Assembly (NCBI GenBank): GCA_902788805.1
Contig: CADALO010000002.1
Location: 130,349-194,348, forward strand
Length of the DNA: 64,000 nt
Origin: an uncultured Bacteroidota bacterium
GTDB lineage: Bacteria > Bacteroidota > Bacteroidia > Bacteroidales > P3
Direction of reading: 5' to 3'
Position 1 is the first letter of the stretch. Each line of letters begins with the position of its first letter. Positions 40,806-49,865 of this stretch are shown piece after piece. The notes beneath the pieces are model-generated. The model searched no databases and was not told the DNA's origin. It was given only the letters and a program-made list of their open reading frames with translations. A program made the position numbers and the translations under genes.

Positions 40806-41834
40806 TCACTCTGCGTTTTTCTCTGTCATTGCCTGTCTGATATGAGCCTCGAGTTCGTCGCTGAGCTCTGGATTGTCGCGCAGCAGGGCCTTGACACCTT
40901 CGCGACCTTGTGCCAGCTTGCTCTCACCATAGCTGAACCACGAACCGCTCTTTTTGATGACGCCGGTCTCAACGCCAAGGTCGACAATCTCGCCCTGTTT
41001 CGAGATGCCTTCGCCAAACATCAGGTCGAACTCGCAGGTGCGGAACGGAGGAGCCACCTTGTTCTTCACCACTTTCACCTTCACGCGGTTGCCGATATTC
41101 TGGTCGCCGTCTTTGATGGCTTGGATGCGACGTATGTCGAGGCGCACCGAAGCGTAGAACTTCAGGGCGTTGCCGCCGGTCGTGGTCTCGGGGTTGCCGA
41201 ACATAACACCTATCTTTTCGCGCAACTGGTTGATGAAGATGCAGCAGCAGCCGGTCTTGCTGATGGTTGAGGTCATCTTGCGCAGAGCCTGCGACATCAG
41301 GCGGGCGTGCAGACCCACCTTCGAGTCGCCCATTTCGCCGTCAATCTCGGCCTTGGGCGTCAGTGCCGCTACCGAGTCGATGACAATGATGTCGATGGCA
41401 CCCGAGCGAATCAGGTTGTCGGCAATCTCCAATGCCTGCTCGCCGTTGTCGGGCTGCGACACCAGCAGGTTGTCCACATCCACGCCCAGCTTGCGGGCAT
41501 AGACAGGGTCAAAGGCGTGCTCGGCGTCGATAAAGGCTGCTATGCCGCCTTTCTTCTGAGCCTCGGCGATGGCGTGGATGGCCAGCGTCGTCTTACCTGA
41601 CGATTCAGGGCCGTATATCTCTATGATGCGCCCTTTCGGGAAACCTCCGATGCCCAACGCCGTGTCAAGGCTTATCGAACCCGTCGAGATAGCCTCAAAC
41701 GTCTCGTCTGGACGATCGCCCAGTTTCATTATTGAACCTTTGCCATAGTTTTTCTCAATCTTATCAAGCGTACTCTGCAAGATTTTCAGTTTCTCAAGTT
41801 TCGATGCATCGGCATCATTCATTTCTTTTGCCAT
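40806..41834 (-). CDS. recA: Recombinase A
   Basis: RecA forms filaments on single-stranded DNA for strand exchange and triggers SOS-type responses. The 342-residue protein has normal length. Walker [12 protein letters not shown] lies near residue 75 and the family segments [53 protein letters not shown] and the RecA signature [14 protein letters not shown] are present. The C-terminus is short and acidic-light. The promoter -7 box is at 41892-41899 on the minus strand. It lies 6 nt upstream of rel, so the two probably share a transcript. Confidence 0.98.
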   Translation of the reverse strand: MAKEMNDADASKLEKLKILQSTLDKIEKNYGKGSIMKLGDRPDETFEAISTGSISLDTALGIGGFPKGRIIEIYGPESSGKTTLAIHAIAEAQKKGGIAAFIDAEHAFDPVYARKLGVDVDNLLVSQPDNGEQALEIADNLIRSGAIDIIVIDSVAALTPKAEIDGEMGDSKVGLHARLMSQALRKMTSTISKTGCCCIFINQLREKIGVMFGNPETTTGGNALKFYASVRLDIRRIQAIKDGDQNIGNRVKVKVVKNKVAPPFRTCEFDLMFGEGISKQGEIVDLGVETGVIKKSGSWFSYGESKLAQGREGVKALLRDNPELSDELEAHIRQAMTEKNAE

Positions 41835-41891
41835 AATTATCAGTTATTTATGTATATTAATAAATTAATTATTCGCATAGTTTGCAGTCTA

Positions 41892-41899
41892 CAAATATA
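41892..41899 (-). promoter_or_regulatory. -7 box for recA
   Basis: TATATTTG on the minus strand, followed by TAGAC, 57 nt before the start codon. Confidence 0.6.
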
Positions 41900-41961
41900 C
41901 AAAAAAAAATTGAAAAATAATGATTCTTCGCAAAAAAAGTTTCCATTCCAAAAAAAAATCG

Positions 41962-41969
41962 TACTTTTG
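41962..41969 (+). promoter_or_regulatory. -7 box for the aminotransferase gene
   Basis: TACTTTTG followed by CAAATTC, 26 nt before the ATG at 41996. Confidence 0.75.
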
Positions 41970-41995
41970 CAAATTCATTCAAACATTATAAAACA

Positions 41996-43198
41996 ATGGA
42001 AATCTTATCAAACCGTATTCTCAATATGGCCGAGTCGGAGACTCTGGCTATGACCGCAAAGGCTCGCGAGCTTAAGGCTCAGGGCAAAGACGTTATCAGC
42101 CTCAGTATCGGTGAACCCGACTTCAACACCCCCGAGGTGGTGAAAGAGGCCGCAAAAAAGGCTATCGACGACAACTTCACTCACTATCCTCCTGTGCCCG
42201 GTTACCCCGACCTGCGCGAGGCTATCTGCAAGAAGTTCAAACGCGACAACAACCTCGACTTCAAGCCCGAACAGATCGTTGTCTCCACTGGTGCCAAGCA
42301 GAGCATCTACCAGCTTGTGCAGTGCCTTGTCAACCCCGGCGACGAGGTAATCATCCCCACTCCCTTCTGGGTAAGCTACAAGGAAATCGTTCGCGTTGCC
42401 GAAGGCAAATGCGTATACGTCAAGACCAAGATTGAGAACGACTTCAAGGTGACGCCCGAGCAGCTCGAGGCAGCCATCACGCCGCGCACCAAACTCATTA
42501 TGTTCTCGTCGCCCTCCAACCCCACGGGTATGCTCTACACCAAGGAAGAGCTCAAAGGCATCGCCGACGTTGTAGCAAAGCACGACAACCTCTTCGTTAT
42601 GGCCGACGAAATCTACGAGCATATCAACTTCGTGGGCAAGCACGAGAGTATAGCCCAGTTTGAGAACGTCCGCGACCGCGTCATAACCATCAACGGCGTT
42701 GCCAAGGGCTTCGCAATGACTGGCTGGCGTATCGGTTTCATCGCCGCCCCGACGGTTATCGCCAAAGCTTGCAACAAGCTCCAGGGCCAGGTGACCAGCG
42801 CCACCTGCTCTATCGCACAGAAGGCAACCGTCTGCGCAATGCTGATGGATCCCGCCACCAGCGACGACATCATCAATATGCGCAACATCTTCCAGAAACG
42901 CCGCGATATGGTCTACAAACTGCTGTGCGACATTCCCGGCCTGAAGGTGCGCCTGCCGCAGGGCGCTTTCTACTTCTTCCCCGAAGTCAGCTCCTACTAT
43001 GGCAAGTCGTTCAACGGCAAGAAGATAGAGAACTCAACCGATATGGCCTTCTACCTCCTCAACGAGGCCAATGTGGCTACCGTGATGGGAAGCGCCTTCG
43101 GCGACGACAGCTGCATCCGACTCAGCTACGCCACCAGCGAGGAACTCCTCATCGAGGCCTGCCGCCGCATCAAGGAAGCCCTGCTGAAACTGCAGTAA
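41996..43198 (+). CDS. Class I PLP-dependent aminotransferase (aspartate aminotransferase type)
   Basis: A 400-residue fold-type I aminotransferase that moves amino groups between an amino acid and a 2-oxo acid using pyridoxal phosphate. It shows ISLSIGEPDFNTPE near 35, THYPPVPGYPDLREAI near 61, SSPSNPTGMLYTKEEL near 170, the PLP-stacking MADEIYEHI near 202 and the Schiff-base lysine in NGVAKGFAMTGWRIGF (about 238). The C-terminal arginine that binds the substrate carboxylate is in CIRLSYATSEE. Similarity is to the AspC/Ib subgroup, so aspartate:2-oxoglutarate is the likely reaction; related prephenate or aromatic activity cannot be excluded. It is a single-gene unit ending in a hairpin (43226-43267). 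Confidence 0.9.
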   Translation: MEILSNRILNMAESETLAMTAKARELKAQGKDVISLSIGEPDFNTPEVVKEAAKKAIDDNFTHYPPVPGYPDLREAICKKFKRDNNLDFKPEQIVVSTGAKQSIYQLVQCLVNPGDEVIIPTPFWVSYKEIVRVAEGKCVYVKTKIENDFKVTPEQLEAAITPRTKLIMFSSPSNPTGMLYTKEELKGIADVVAKHDNLFVMADEIYEHINFVGKHESIAQFENVRDRVITINGVAKGFAMTGWRIGFIAAPTVIAKACNKLQGQVTSATCSIAQKATVCAMLMDPATSDDIINMRNIFQKRRDMVYKLLCDIPGLKVRLPQGAFYFFPEVSSYYGKSFNGKKIENSTDMAFYLLNEANVATVMGSAFGDDSCIRLSYATSEELLIEACRRIKEALLKLQ

Positions 43199-43225
43199 CA
43201 CTGAATACCGCAATCCCTCGATAAT

Positions 43226-43267
43226 AAATCTGTACCTGCCTTGCCGTGTTGCAAGCGGTACAGATTT
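43226..43267 (+). terminator. Hairpin after the aminotransferase gene
   Basis: Arms AAATCTGTACC and GGTACAGATTT, with a second inner stem around CTTGC/GCAAG. The following TTGTTGTTTG is T-rich but broken. Confidence 0.6.
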
Positions 43268-43284
43268 GTTGTTTGCAAACAGCT

Positions 43285-43929
43285 ATGAAAAGACACGGAT
43301 TCGCCATATTGATTCTCGCAACGCTCTTCGCTCCGCTATCGCTTAGCGCACAAGGGCTCGATTACAACATTCTATGCACGTTGCAGCAGAATCGCACTGA
43401 GACGATGGACCACGTAATGACTGGGCTGAGCAACACCCTGGCGCTCACACCGGTGGCACCTGCCACGATGCTCGGCACCGGCTGGATGACCGACAATAAA
43501 GAACTGCTCGTGTCGGGTGCAAGTTGCGGACTCTCTCTACTGCTGACATTCGGCGTCACCGAAGGACTGAAATTCGGCGTCAGGCGGCCGCGTCCCTATC
43601 TGGGCCACCCCGACGATCTGGTGCCGCTGAAGACCGTGCGCGGATTCTCCTTCCCGTCGGGCCACACCTCCTTGTCGTTCGCCACAGCCACGTCACTCTG
43701 CCTGAGCTATCCGCGATGGTACGTTGTCCTGCCGGCGGCACTGTGGGCCTCGGGCGTCGGCTTCTCGCGCCTTTATCTGGGTGTGCACTACCCCTCCGAT
43801 GTCCTTGTCGGAGCGCTTGTTGGCATCGGCTCCGCTCTGGCGGCGCACTGGATTGTGGACAAAATACAGGAAGAGAGCCCCGTGCCAGCCACAAAAGCAT
43901 TCCTGCTGCCTATAACGCTGCGGTTCTGA
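43285..43929 (+). CDS. PAP2-superfamily membrane phosphatase
   Basis: A 214-residue PAP2 (type 2 phosphatidic acid phosphatase) protein. The start is taken at 43285 (MKRHGFAILILATLFAPL), which gives a clean signal peptide ending SLSAQ. The three-part active-site signature is complete: KFGVRRPRP (about residues 92-100), PSGHTSLSF (about 121) and SRLYLGVHYPSD (about 159). Several hydrophobic helices surround these motifs, so it is an inner-membrane enzyme acting on the periplasmic face. Undecaprenyl pyrophosphate or a phospholipid phosphate would be usual substrates; the sequence does not decide between them. Confidence 0.88.
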   Translation: MKRHGFAILILATLFAPLSLSAQGLDYNILCTLQQNRTETMDHVMTGLSNTLALTPVAPATMLGTGWMTDNKELLVSGASCGLSLLLTFGVTEGLKFGVRRPRPYLGHPDDLVPLKTVRGFSFPSGHTSLSFATATSLCLSYPRWYVVLPAALWASGVGFSRLYLGVHYPSDVLVGALVGIGSALAAHWIVDKIQEESPVPATKAFLLPITLRF

Positions 43930-44110
43930 CCGCACGCACAGGCATCGTAGGCTCCATTATTTTCATTGTTTTCCGTCGCCCCTTATACCCCTGAATTGAC
44001 TGTTTTATTTATGGCGAAATATCCATTTTAACTCAACTTATTGACAATCAGTAGTATACTTATTGTATTATCCTTGCTCCATAACCTTAACATTTACAAC
44101 ACTTTACAAG
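43930..44110. other. Intergenic interval, nothing recognised
   Basis: No gene or clear signal is seen between the phosphatase gene and the long palindrome that starts at 44111. Confidence 0.5.
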
Positions 44111-44227
44111 ACCAACTTCGTTCGTTGTCCAGTTGTTGTCCAGTTGTTGTCCAGTTGTTGTCCAGTCATTGACTGGACAACAACTGGACAACAACTGGAC
44201 AACGAACGGACAACGAACGAAGAAGGT
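44111..44227. repeat. 117-bp near-perfect palindrome built of GTTGTCCAGTT units
   Basis: Symmetry is centred on 44169, with CCAGTCA-T-TGACTGG at the middle. Each 58-nt arm contains about four 11-nt direct repeats GTTGTCCAGTT, and the outer end reads ACCAACTTCGTTCGTTG. Only a few positions break the pairing. A related element is at 55805-55917. It lies between convergent genes. Confidence 0.95.
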
Positions 44228-44314
44228 ATGGCTTTCTTGCCTTGAAAGTACTGGGCTGGTGCGGTGCCGGATCGGTGCCTTCATTCGGCGATGGCTACGG
44301 CGCTGCCTAAAAAT

Positions 44315-44343
44315 GATAAAGGCGGCCGTTGGCCGCCCTTATC
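44315..44343. terminator. GC-rich hairpin downstream of the long palindrome
   Basis: GGCGGCC-GTT-GGCCGCC with flanking GATAA/TTATC pairs. It is probably a terminator for one or both convergent transcripts. Confidence 0.65.
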
Positions 44344-44475
44344 TGCAAACAACATTAAGTGCTCTGAGTGTTTTGTGAATGACAAGACTGTTCAACAGTG
44401 TGATGCTCTATGACTCAGAAACATATCGGCATCGGTGTATGTGTAAAAACCAATTCGTTTCACTTGTGCTGGCCG

Positions 44476-45615
44476 TTAGTCGGCCTCGTATATCAGCAGT
44501 TCGCCGTTGGTGTAGAGGAACAGCATCGGGTCTTTGTCTCTTTTCTTGAAGATCCAGCAACCGCCGTTCTCGCGGTCTATCTCGGTCTTGATGTATTTGC
44601 GGCTGATTTTCTGCTCGGCCAGCATCTTGTCGTTCTGGTCGAAGACCTGCAGGTAGGTGTTGCCGTCCACGTCGTTGACGATGGCGTACATCAGGTCGCC
44701 GCTGATGGCGTAGCTAACCATATCGACGTTATAGGTGTCGTGGATGTATTTGTGCACCACTACGACGTCGGTGACGTGATAGTCATACCAGTAGGAGTTG
44801 CAGTAGACCCAGAAGCCTGGCCAGAAGATTGGGCGCGGAGGCAGCGGATGCCAGTAGACGGGGCGCATATGAATCATATGGTGATGGTAGGGGTGGTGGA
44901 AGTAGGGGGCAGGGTGCATATGGCGGTGCGACGGGGGCATCGGTCCTGGATGGCCGGGGCGTGCGTAGGTGTGGCCGGGGTCATTCTGCGGGTGCACGGT
45001 GCCGCGTCCGCTGGTGCCTCTGTTGCCGGCCGAGGGGGGATTGCCGCCGTTGCGGTTGCCAGGGCGATCGCCTGGGCGGTCAACTGCGCCGCCGCCACGC
45101 GAGGGGCGATATGTGTTTGCCTCCGAGCGTGTTGCCGCACGGTTGGAGGGGGCGTTGCTTGAAGGAGCACCTACCGACGAGCGTGAGCTGCCGCGATAGC
45201 TGTCGCGGCTGCCGCTGTTGCGCGAGCTACCATTGTCGCTGCTGCGGTTGTCGCTGCGGAAACTGCTGCGGCTGGGCGACTCGTTGCGATAGGTTGCTGA
45301 ACCGCGGCGCTCTGTCGTTGACGGGCGCGACACGGAGCTGTTGCTGCGGCTGCCCGAGTAGCTGCTGTTGCTACGGCTGCCCGAATAGCTGCTACGGCTA
45401 CTCGACGACGAGCTGCTGCGCGATGACGAACCAGAGAATGAGCTGCTGCTTCTGCTTGACGATGACGAGCTGTGGCTGCTGCCGCCGCCACGTGAGCTCG
45501 ACGATGAACTGTGGCCGCCGCCGTGCGAGCCACCACCGCGGCCCTGTGCAAGGGCGGGACTTGCGCTGAGCACTGCTGCGAGTGCCAAAACTGCGATTAA
45601 TCTGTTGGTCTTCAT
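44476..45615 (-). CDS. Exported Ser/Gly/Arg-rich low-complexity protein with a C-terminal beta domain
   Basis: I do not recognise the family. The 379-residue product (start at 45615, MKTNRLIAVLALAAVLSASPALAQ) has a clear signal peptide. Residues ~24-165 are almost only serine, glycine, arginine and histidine (SSSSSRGGGSSHSSSSS and YSGSRSNSSYSGSRSNSS), so this part is disordered and possibly repetitive by slippage. A Pro/His-rich stretch (HRHMHPAPYFHHPYHHHMIHM) follows. The last ~120 residues, from FWPGFWVYCNSYWYDYHV to LYTNGELLIYEAD, look folded and beta-rich. The His-rich part could bind metal. The -7 box is at 45662-45669. Related secreted proteins with an S/G-rich stalk occur in Bacteroidota; the function is unknown. 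Confidence 0.72.
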   Translation of the reverse strand: MKTNRLIAVLALAAVLSASPALAQGRGGGSHGGGHSSSSSSRGGGSSHSSSSSSRSSSSFSGSSSRSSSSSSSRSSYSGSRSNSSYSGSRSNSSVSRPSTTERRGSATYRNESPSRSSFRSDNRSSDNGSSRNSGSRDSYRGSSRSSVGAPSSNAPSNRAATRSEANTYRPSRGGGAVDRPGDRPGNRNGGNPPSAGNRGTSGRGTVHPQNDPGHTYARPGHPGPMPPSHRHMHPAPYFHHPYHHHMIHMRPVYWHPLPPRPIFWPGFWVYCNSYWYDYHVTDVVVVHKYIHDTYNVDMVSYAISGDLMYAIVNDVDGNTYLQVFDQNDKMLAEQKISRKYIKTEIDRENGGCWIFKKRDKDPMLFLYTNGELLIYEAD

Positions 45616-45661
45616 AATATATCCTTTCTTTTTAGTTTCGTTTAACTCTTTTTTCACAATG

Positions 45662-45669
45662 CAAAAGTA
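45662..45669 (-). promoter_or_regulatory. -7 box for the Ser/Gly-rich protein gene
   Basis: TACTTTTG on the minus strand, followed by CATTG, 46 nt upstream of the start at 45615. It places the longer in-frame ATG at 45684 before the promoter, so that start is rejected. Confidence 0.7.
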
Positions 45670-45880
45670 CTTACACATTTGCAAGTAAAACCCGAAGGGA
45701 TATACTATTTTTCCATTTTTTTTCGGAAAAACCCTGCCGCTTGCTGCAACTGGCAGATTGTCAGTGGATAGTCACGCAGATTGCACGGCTTGTTTATCTG
45801 TCAAAACCGGTCAATCCGTGGTCGATATTCTTGCCATCGGGTGTGCCGTAAAGCTCGTGGCAGTTCGTGAATTGGTTGGG

Positions 45881-47209
45881 TTAGCGTTGGACGGCCTTGT
45901 AGGTGAGATAGATGCCTATGGGTAGCATTACGAAGGTGGATATCCACATTCCGACGGTGCCGATGGCGCCCTCGCGCACTGCTTTTTCGGCAATCATACC
46001 TATAACATAGTAGAGCACGAAGAAGAGTACCGACGCCACCAGTGGCACGCCGAGGCCACCCTTGCGGACAATTGAGCCGAACGGGGCCCCCACAAAGAAG
46101 AGGACGATGCAGGCCACGCTGAGAGTGAACTTGCGGTGCCACTCGATGTAGTGGCGGTTGATGTATTCGCTCTGTGAGGTGATGACTTGGTCGTGGATTT
46201 TGACATCGCTAAGGCAGCGCTCGGCGCGCGACAGGGCTTCGTTGTAAACACGCCGTTGTTGGTGGTATTCGAGCGAGTCGCAGAGTGCCTGGATGTCGAG
46301 CCCTGCTGAGTCGACGGTGTTTTTGTCGATGCGTAGCGCTATGTTTTCAATTTGTTTTTGGATGCTTTCGCTGCGTTGCATTTTGAGGCGCGCCACATTG
46401 GAGTCGAGCTGACTGGTGTTCATCATTTGGTAGCCGCCCTGGAAGATGCTTTCGTCCGACTTGTCGAAGGCAAAGTCGGAGAGGTCGAAGGTCATCTTGT
46501 TTGTATCGAAATAGATGCGTGTGAAGGGCTTGGACTCTGAGCCTGCATCGTTGGCTGTCTCGCTGTAGGAGCATCCGTCGTAGAGGGTGAAGAGCATATA
46601 GCGCTCGTCAGGCGTGGTCTGCATTGTTCCCTCACGGGCAACTACTATGTCGGGCTGGCTGGAGCTGAAACGGTGGTCGTAGACGGTGATGTCGTGCAGC
46701 GTTTTGCCGTCGGCGTCTTTCTTGTTGACCCTTATCACGAAGCCGTCGATTTCGGAGTAGTATTCGCCCGGGCGTATGTTGAGCGCAGGTTTTTTGCGTG
46801 TAATGTCGTAGAGCGTGGTGCGGTATTTGAGCACTGCCGACGGCATCACGTAGTCGGCAAAGATAAACGCCACAACGGTCAGCACGGCAACGATAATGCC
46901 CATAGGCACCATTGAGCGCCACAGCGGTATGCCGCCGCTTTTGATGGCAACAAGTTCGTAGTGTTCGCCGAGGTTGCCCATAGTCATAATTGATGCAAAG
47001 AGCACGGCTATGGGCATAGCCATAGGTACAAAGGTGGCAGATGCATCCATCAGGAGCTCGAGGATGATGCCTACGGAGAGCCCCTTGCCGGCGATGTCGT
47101 CGACATACTTCCAGATGAACTGCATTAGCAGGACAAACACGGCCACAACGAAAGTGAGAATCAATGGGCCCACAAAGGATTTTATGACCAGTTTGTCGAG
47201 TTTCTTCAT
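45881..47209 (-). CDS. LptF/LptG-family permease (YjgP/YjgQ)
   Basis: A 442-residue inner-membrane protein of the lipopolysaccharide export permease family, which together with LptB and LptC moves LPS out of the inner membrane. The first helices (FVGPLILTFVVAVFVLLMQFI, then FVPMAMPIAVLFASIMTMGNLGEHYELVAIKSGG) are typical. A large periplasmic beta-jellyroll region (about 140-330) and three C-terminal helices follow. The K-S-G-G-I segment contacts the ATPase LptB. Bacteroidota often carry a single fused or separate F/G type; F and G cannot be told apart here. It lies 9 nt downstream of rseP in the same direction. Confidence 0.9.
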   Translation of the reverse strand: MKKLDKLVIKSFVGPLILTFVVAVFVLLMQFIWKYVDDIAGKGLSVGIILELLMDASATFVPMAMPIAVLFASIMTMGNLGEHYELVAIKSGGIPLWRSMVPMGIIVAVLTVVAFIFADYVMPSAVLKYRTTLYDITRKKPALNIRPGEYYSEIDGFVIRVNKKDADGKTLHDITVYDHRFSSSQPDIVVAREGTMQTTPDERYMLFTLYDGCSYSETANDAGSESKPFTRIYFDTNKMTFDLSDFAFDKSDESIFQGGYQMMNTSQLDSNVARLKMQRSESIQKQIENIALRIDKNTVDSAGLDIQALCDSLEYHQQRRVYNEALSRAERCLSDVKIHDQVITSQSEYINRHYIEWHRKFTLSVACIVLFFVGAPFGSIVRKGGLGVPLVASVLFFVLYYVIGMIAEKAVREGAIGTVGMWISTFVMLPIGIYLTYKAVQR

Positions 47210-47218
47210 TGCGCTAAA

Positions 47219-48679
47219 TTACTTGAACAGCCGTAGGATGTCGTTGCCGTTAGCCACGATGAGTAGCAATAGCAGCAGGGCCATACCGACGGTTTGAGCC
47301 ACTTCGAGGAACTTCTCGCTCGGTTTGCGGCGTGTTATGATTTCCCAGAGGGTGAAGAGGATGTGTCCACCGTCGAGACCGGGGATGGGGATGACGTTCA
47401 TAAAGGCCAGAATTACGGCGAGGAAGGCCGTGATGGACCAGAAGGAGTACCAATCCCAGTGCTCGGGGAAGAGACCGCCCAGAGTACCGAATCCGCCCAG
47501 GCCCTTATAGCCGTCGGGGGTGAAGAGTATTCGCAGCGAACGGGCGTAGGTGGTCAGCTGGTTCCATCCGTAGGAGATGCCTACAGGGATGGCCTCGAAG
47601 AAGTTGTATTCGTTGTGGATGCACTTGTAGATGTTCTTCGGGTCGGTTAGGTAGGCACCAATTTTGCCGTTGTCGACTGCCACGGGCAACGAGTCGTAGA
47701 CGCCGGCGCGGTAGAATCCTATGATTATCGTGTCGTCCTGATGCTCTTTAAGTGTTGCAGTTACTTCGCTGAAACTGGGCATTGTCTCGCCGTTGATGCT
47801 GACAATGCTGTCGCCGGGCTGCATACCGGCACGTTTGGCTCGCGAGCCAGGTGTGAAGTCCTTGACGACAAAGGGAGTACGCACTGAGAAGAGGAGGTTG
47901 GTGTCGCGCGGGTCGAGCTTAGTCAGCAGGTCGCAGCTCAGGGCTATGTCTACCATAAGCATCGTGTCGCGCTCGTTGATTGCCAGTGTAGGCTCTGCTG
48001 CAGTGGTGTCGAGGTATACTGTGTCGGCAATCTTTGTCGGACGCATAACGGAGACGATTTTTGGATTGTCGAGCAGCAGTTTGTGCTGTGTCTTGACGAT
48101 GTCGGTCATCTCTTCGCCGTCGATGCTGTAGATGATGTCGCCGTTTTGGAAGCCTTCGGCCAGAAGGATTTCGTGATAGTCGTAGCCAAGGGTTACGTTG
48201 CGCAGCGGCAGTTCGTCCTTGCCCCAGTGGGCGAAGATGCAGGTGTAGATGAGCAGTGCCGATAGGAAGTTGACCAGCACGCCGCCGCTGATGATGCAGA
48301 GGCGTTGCCAGGCTTTTTTAGAGCGGTATTCCCACGGCTGGGGCTCGCTCTCAAGGTCGTCCTTGCCTTTGGTCTCGTCAATCATTCCTGCAATGTCGCA
48401 GTATCCGCCCAGCGGAATCCAGCCTATGCCCCACAGAGTGTTGTCTTGGTCCTCGGGGTTCAGGTTCTTTTCGTCCCACTCGTCGGGTGTTTTAGCGTTG
48501 AAAAACAGGAAATGCCATTTGCCATTGAACTTCTTGGCCTTAAGGATAGAGAACTTCCAGTTGAAGAACAGGTAGAAACGTCTTACGCGGGTCTTGAACA
48601 GACGTGCAAAGAGGAAGTGCCCTAACTCGTGCGTCAAGACAAGTAATGAGAGACTAAGTATTAAAGCTAATATTTTCAT
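47219..48679 (-). CDS. rseP: RseP-type site-2 intramembrane zinc protease
   Basis: A 486-residue site-2 protease that cuts membrane-embedded substrates such as anti-sigma factors or signal peptides. The zinc motif HELGH lies in the first helix (residues 17-21, VLTHELGHFLFARLF). The third zinc ligand lies in the last part (IPIPGLDGGHILF). Between them are two PDZ-like regions (for example SRAKRAGMQPGDSIVSINGE). The family segment WGIGWIPLGGYCDIAGMID near residue 85 is also present. It belongs to an envelope-biogenesis run (coiled-coil membrane protein, dxr, rseP, LptF/G-type permease) all on the minus strand. Confidence 0.95.
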   Translation of the reverse strand: MKILALILSLSLLVLTHELGHFLFARLFKTRVRRFYLFFNWKFSILKAKKFNGKWHFLFFNAKTPDEWDEKNLNPEDQDNTLWGIGWIPLGGYCDIAGMIDETKGKDDLESEPQPWEYRSKKAWQRLCIISGGVLVNFLSALLIYTCIFAHWGKDELPLRNVTLGYDYHEILLAEGFQNGDIIYSIDGEEMTDIVKTQHKLLLDNPKIVSVMRPTKIADTVYLDTTAAEPTLAINERDTMLMVDIALSCDLLTKLDPRDTNLLFSVRTPFVVKDFTPGSRAKRAGMQPGDSIVSINGETMPSFSEVTATLKEHQDDTIIIGFYRAGVYDSLPVAVDNGKIGAYLTDPKNIYKCIHNEYNFFEAIPVGISYGWNQLTTYARSLRILFTPDGYKGLGGFGTLGGLFPEHWDWYSFWSITAFLAVILAFMNVIPIPGLDGGHILFTLWEIITRRKPSEKFLEVAQTVGMALLLLLLIVANGNDILRLFK

Positions 48680-48716
48680 TATGTTCTATTTGATTGCAAG
48701 CAAATATGCCTTTTGT

Positions 48717-49865
48717 TTAAATGTTGTTGCAGGTTTTTCTTGTTTCGGTGTCGCATTCCAGTAGCTGGTCCAGTGTCGGGTGAGCTATGTAGGTGGCTTT
48801 TGAAATGGCTTGTTCTACAAAGCCGGCAATGTCTATAAAGCGCAGTTTGCCGTCGATGAATCGTTGCACAGCTACTTCGTTTGCGGCATTCATAACGCAC
48901 GGTATATTGCCGCCTTGCTCGATGGCGTTGTAGGCCAGCGGCAGGCAGCGGAATGTCTCGGTGTCGGGGCGGAAGAAGGTCAGCTCGGGATGTTCCCAGA
49001 AGCTGAAACGAGGGATGTGGCTCTCGATGCGGTGAGGGTAGGACAGGGCGTATTGGATGGGAGTCTCCATCGTCGGCGTGCCTATCTGGGCCTTGATTGA
49101 GCCGTCCTCGAACTGCACCATCGAGTGGACGATGCTTTGCGGATGTACAAGCACTTCGATTTTGTCTACGCCGACACCAAAGAGCCATTTGGCTTCAATC
49201 ACTTCAAGGCCTTTGTTCATTAGGCTGGCGGAGTCGATAGTCACCTTGCGGCCCATACTCCAGTTGGGGTGCTTCAGCACTTCGGCAAGGGTTACGTTCT
49301 CTATCTGTTCGCGTTTGCGGCCAAAGAGCGGTCCTCCCGAGGCGGTAAGCAGTATCTTGTCAATCTTGTTGTGGAACTCGCCTTGAAGCGTCTGGAATAT
49401 GGCTGAGTGTTCGGAATCGACCGGCAGGATTGCCACGCCGTTCTTCCGTGCTTCGGCGGTGACAATCTCGCCGGCGACGACCATAGTCTCCTTGTTGGCA
49501 AGTGCTATGGTCTTCTTAGCCCGGATAGCATTCAGTGTCGGCTTAAGCCCTGCAAAGCCTACGATGGCGGCCATAACAATGTCCACGCAGTCCATCTCGA
49601 CGATGTCGCAGACCGACTCTTCGCCGGCAAAGACCTTTATGTCGGTGCTGCTCAATGCATCGCAGACGGTGCCATACTTCGACTTGTCGGCTATGACCAC
49701 CATATTGGGCTGGAATTCCAGTGCCTGCTTGATAAGTAGTTCGGCGTTGCTGCCTCCCACAAGCACTTCGGCTTCAAAGAGGTCGGGATGCCTTCGAATG
49801 ACATTCAGTGTCTGTGTCCCTATAGAGCCTGTCGAGCCCAGTATGGCTATTCGTTTTTTGTTCAT
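48717..49865 (-). CDS. dxr: 1-deoxy-D-xylulose 5-phosphate reductoisomerase
   Basis: DXR converts DXP to 2-C-methylerythritol 4-phosphate with NADPH, the committed step of the MEP isoprenoid pathway. The 382-residue protein has the normal length. It starts KKRIAILGSTGSIGTQTLNVI (NADPH-binding GSTGSIG, residues ~10-16). Further family blocks are LANKETMVVAGE (about 121), LPVDSEHSAIFQ (about 145), TASGGPLFGR (about 180), WSMGRKVTIDSASLMNKGLE (about 205) and PQSIVHSMVQFEDGS (about 245), holding the metal and substrate ligands. The start overlaps the stop of the upstream membrane protein by 4 nt. Confidence 0.97.
   Translation of the reverse strand: MNKKRIAILGSTGSIGTQTLNVIRRHPDLFEAEVLVGGSNAELLIKQALEFQPNMVVIADKSKYGTVCDALSSTDIKVFAGEESVCDIVEMDCVDIVMAAIVGFAGLKPTLNAIRAKKTIALANKETMVVAGEIVTAEARKNGVAILPVDSEHSAIFQTLQGEFHNKIDKILLTASGGPLFGRKREQIENVTLAEVLKHPNWSMGRKVTIDSASLMNKGLEVIEAKWLFGVGVDKIEVLVHPQSIVHSMVQFEDGSIKAQIGTPTMETPIQYALSYPHRIESHIPRFSFWEHPELTFFRPDTETFRCLPLAYNAIEQGGNIPCVMNAANEVAVQRFIDGKLRFIDIAGFVEQAISKATYIAHPTLDQLLECDTETRKTCNNI

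Noticed and set aside
44111..44227. Considered a CRISPR array because of regularly spaced repeats
   Set aside because: The units are contiguous 11-mers without unique spacers, arranged as a palindrome, and no cas gene is nearby.
44063..44284. Pair of short frames on opposite strands with nearly the same peptide
   Set aside because: They result from the 117-bp palindrome reading alike on both strands; no start or promoter.
44410..45569. Long + strand frames over the Ser/Gly-rich gene
   Set aside because: Repeated serine and glycine codons give open complementary frames; the minus-strand product has a signal peptide and promoter.
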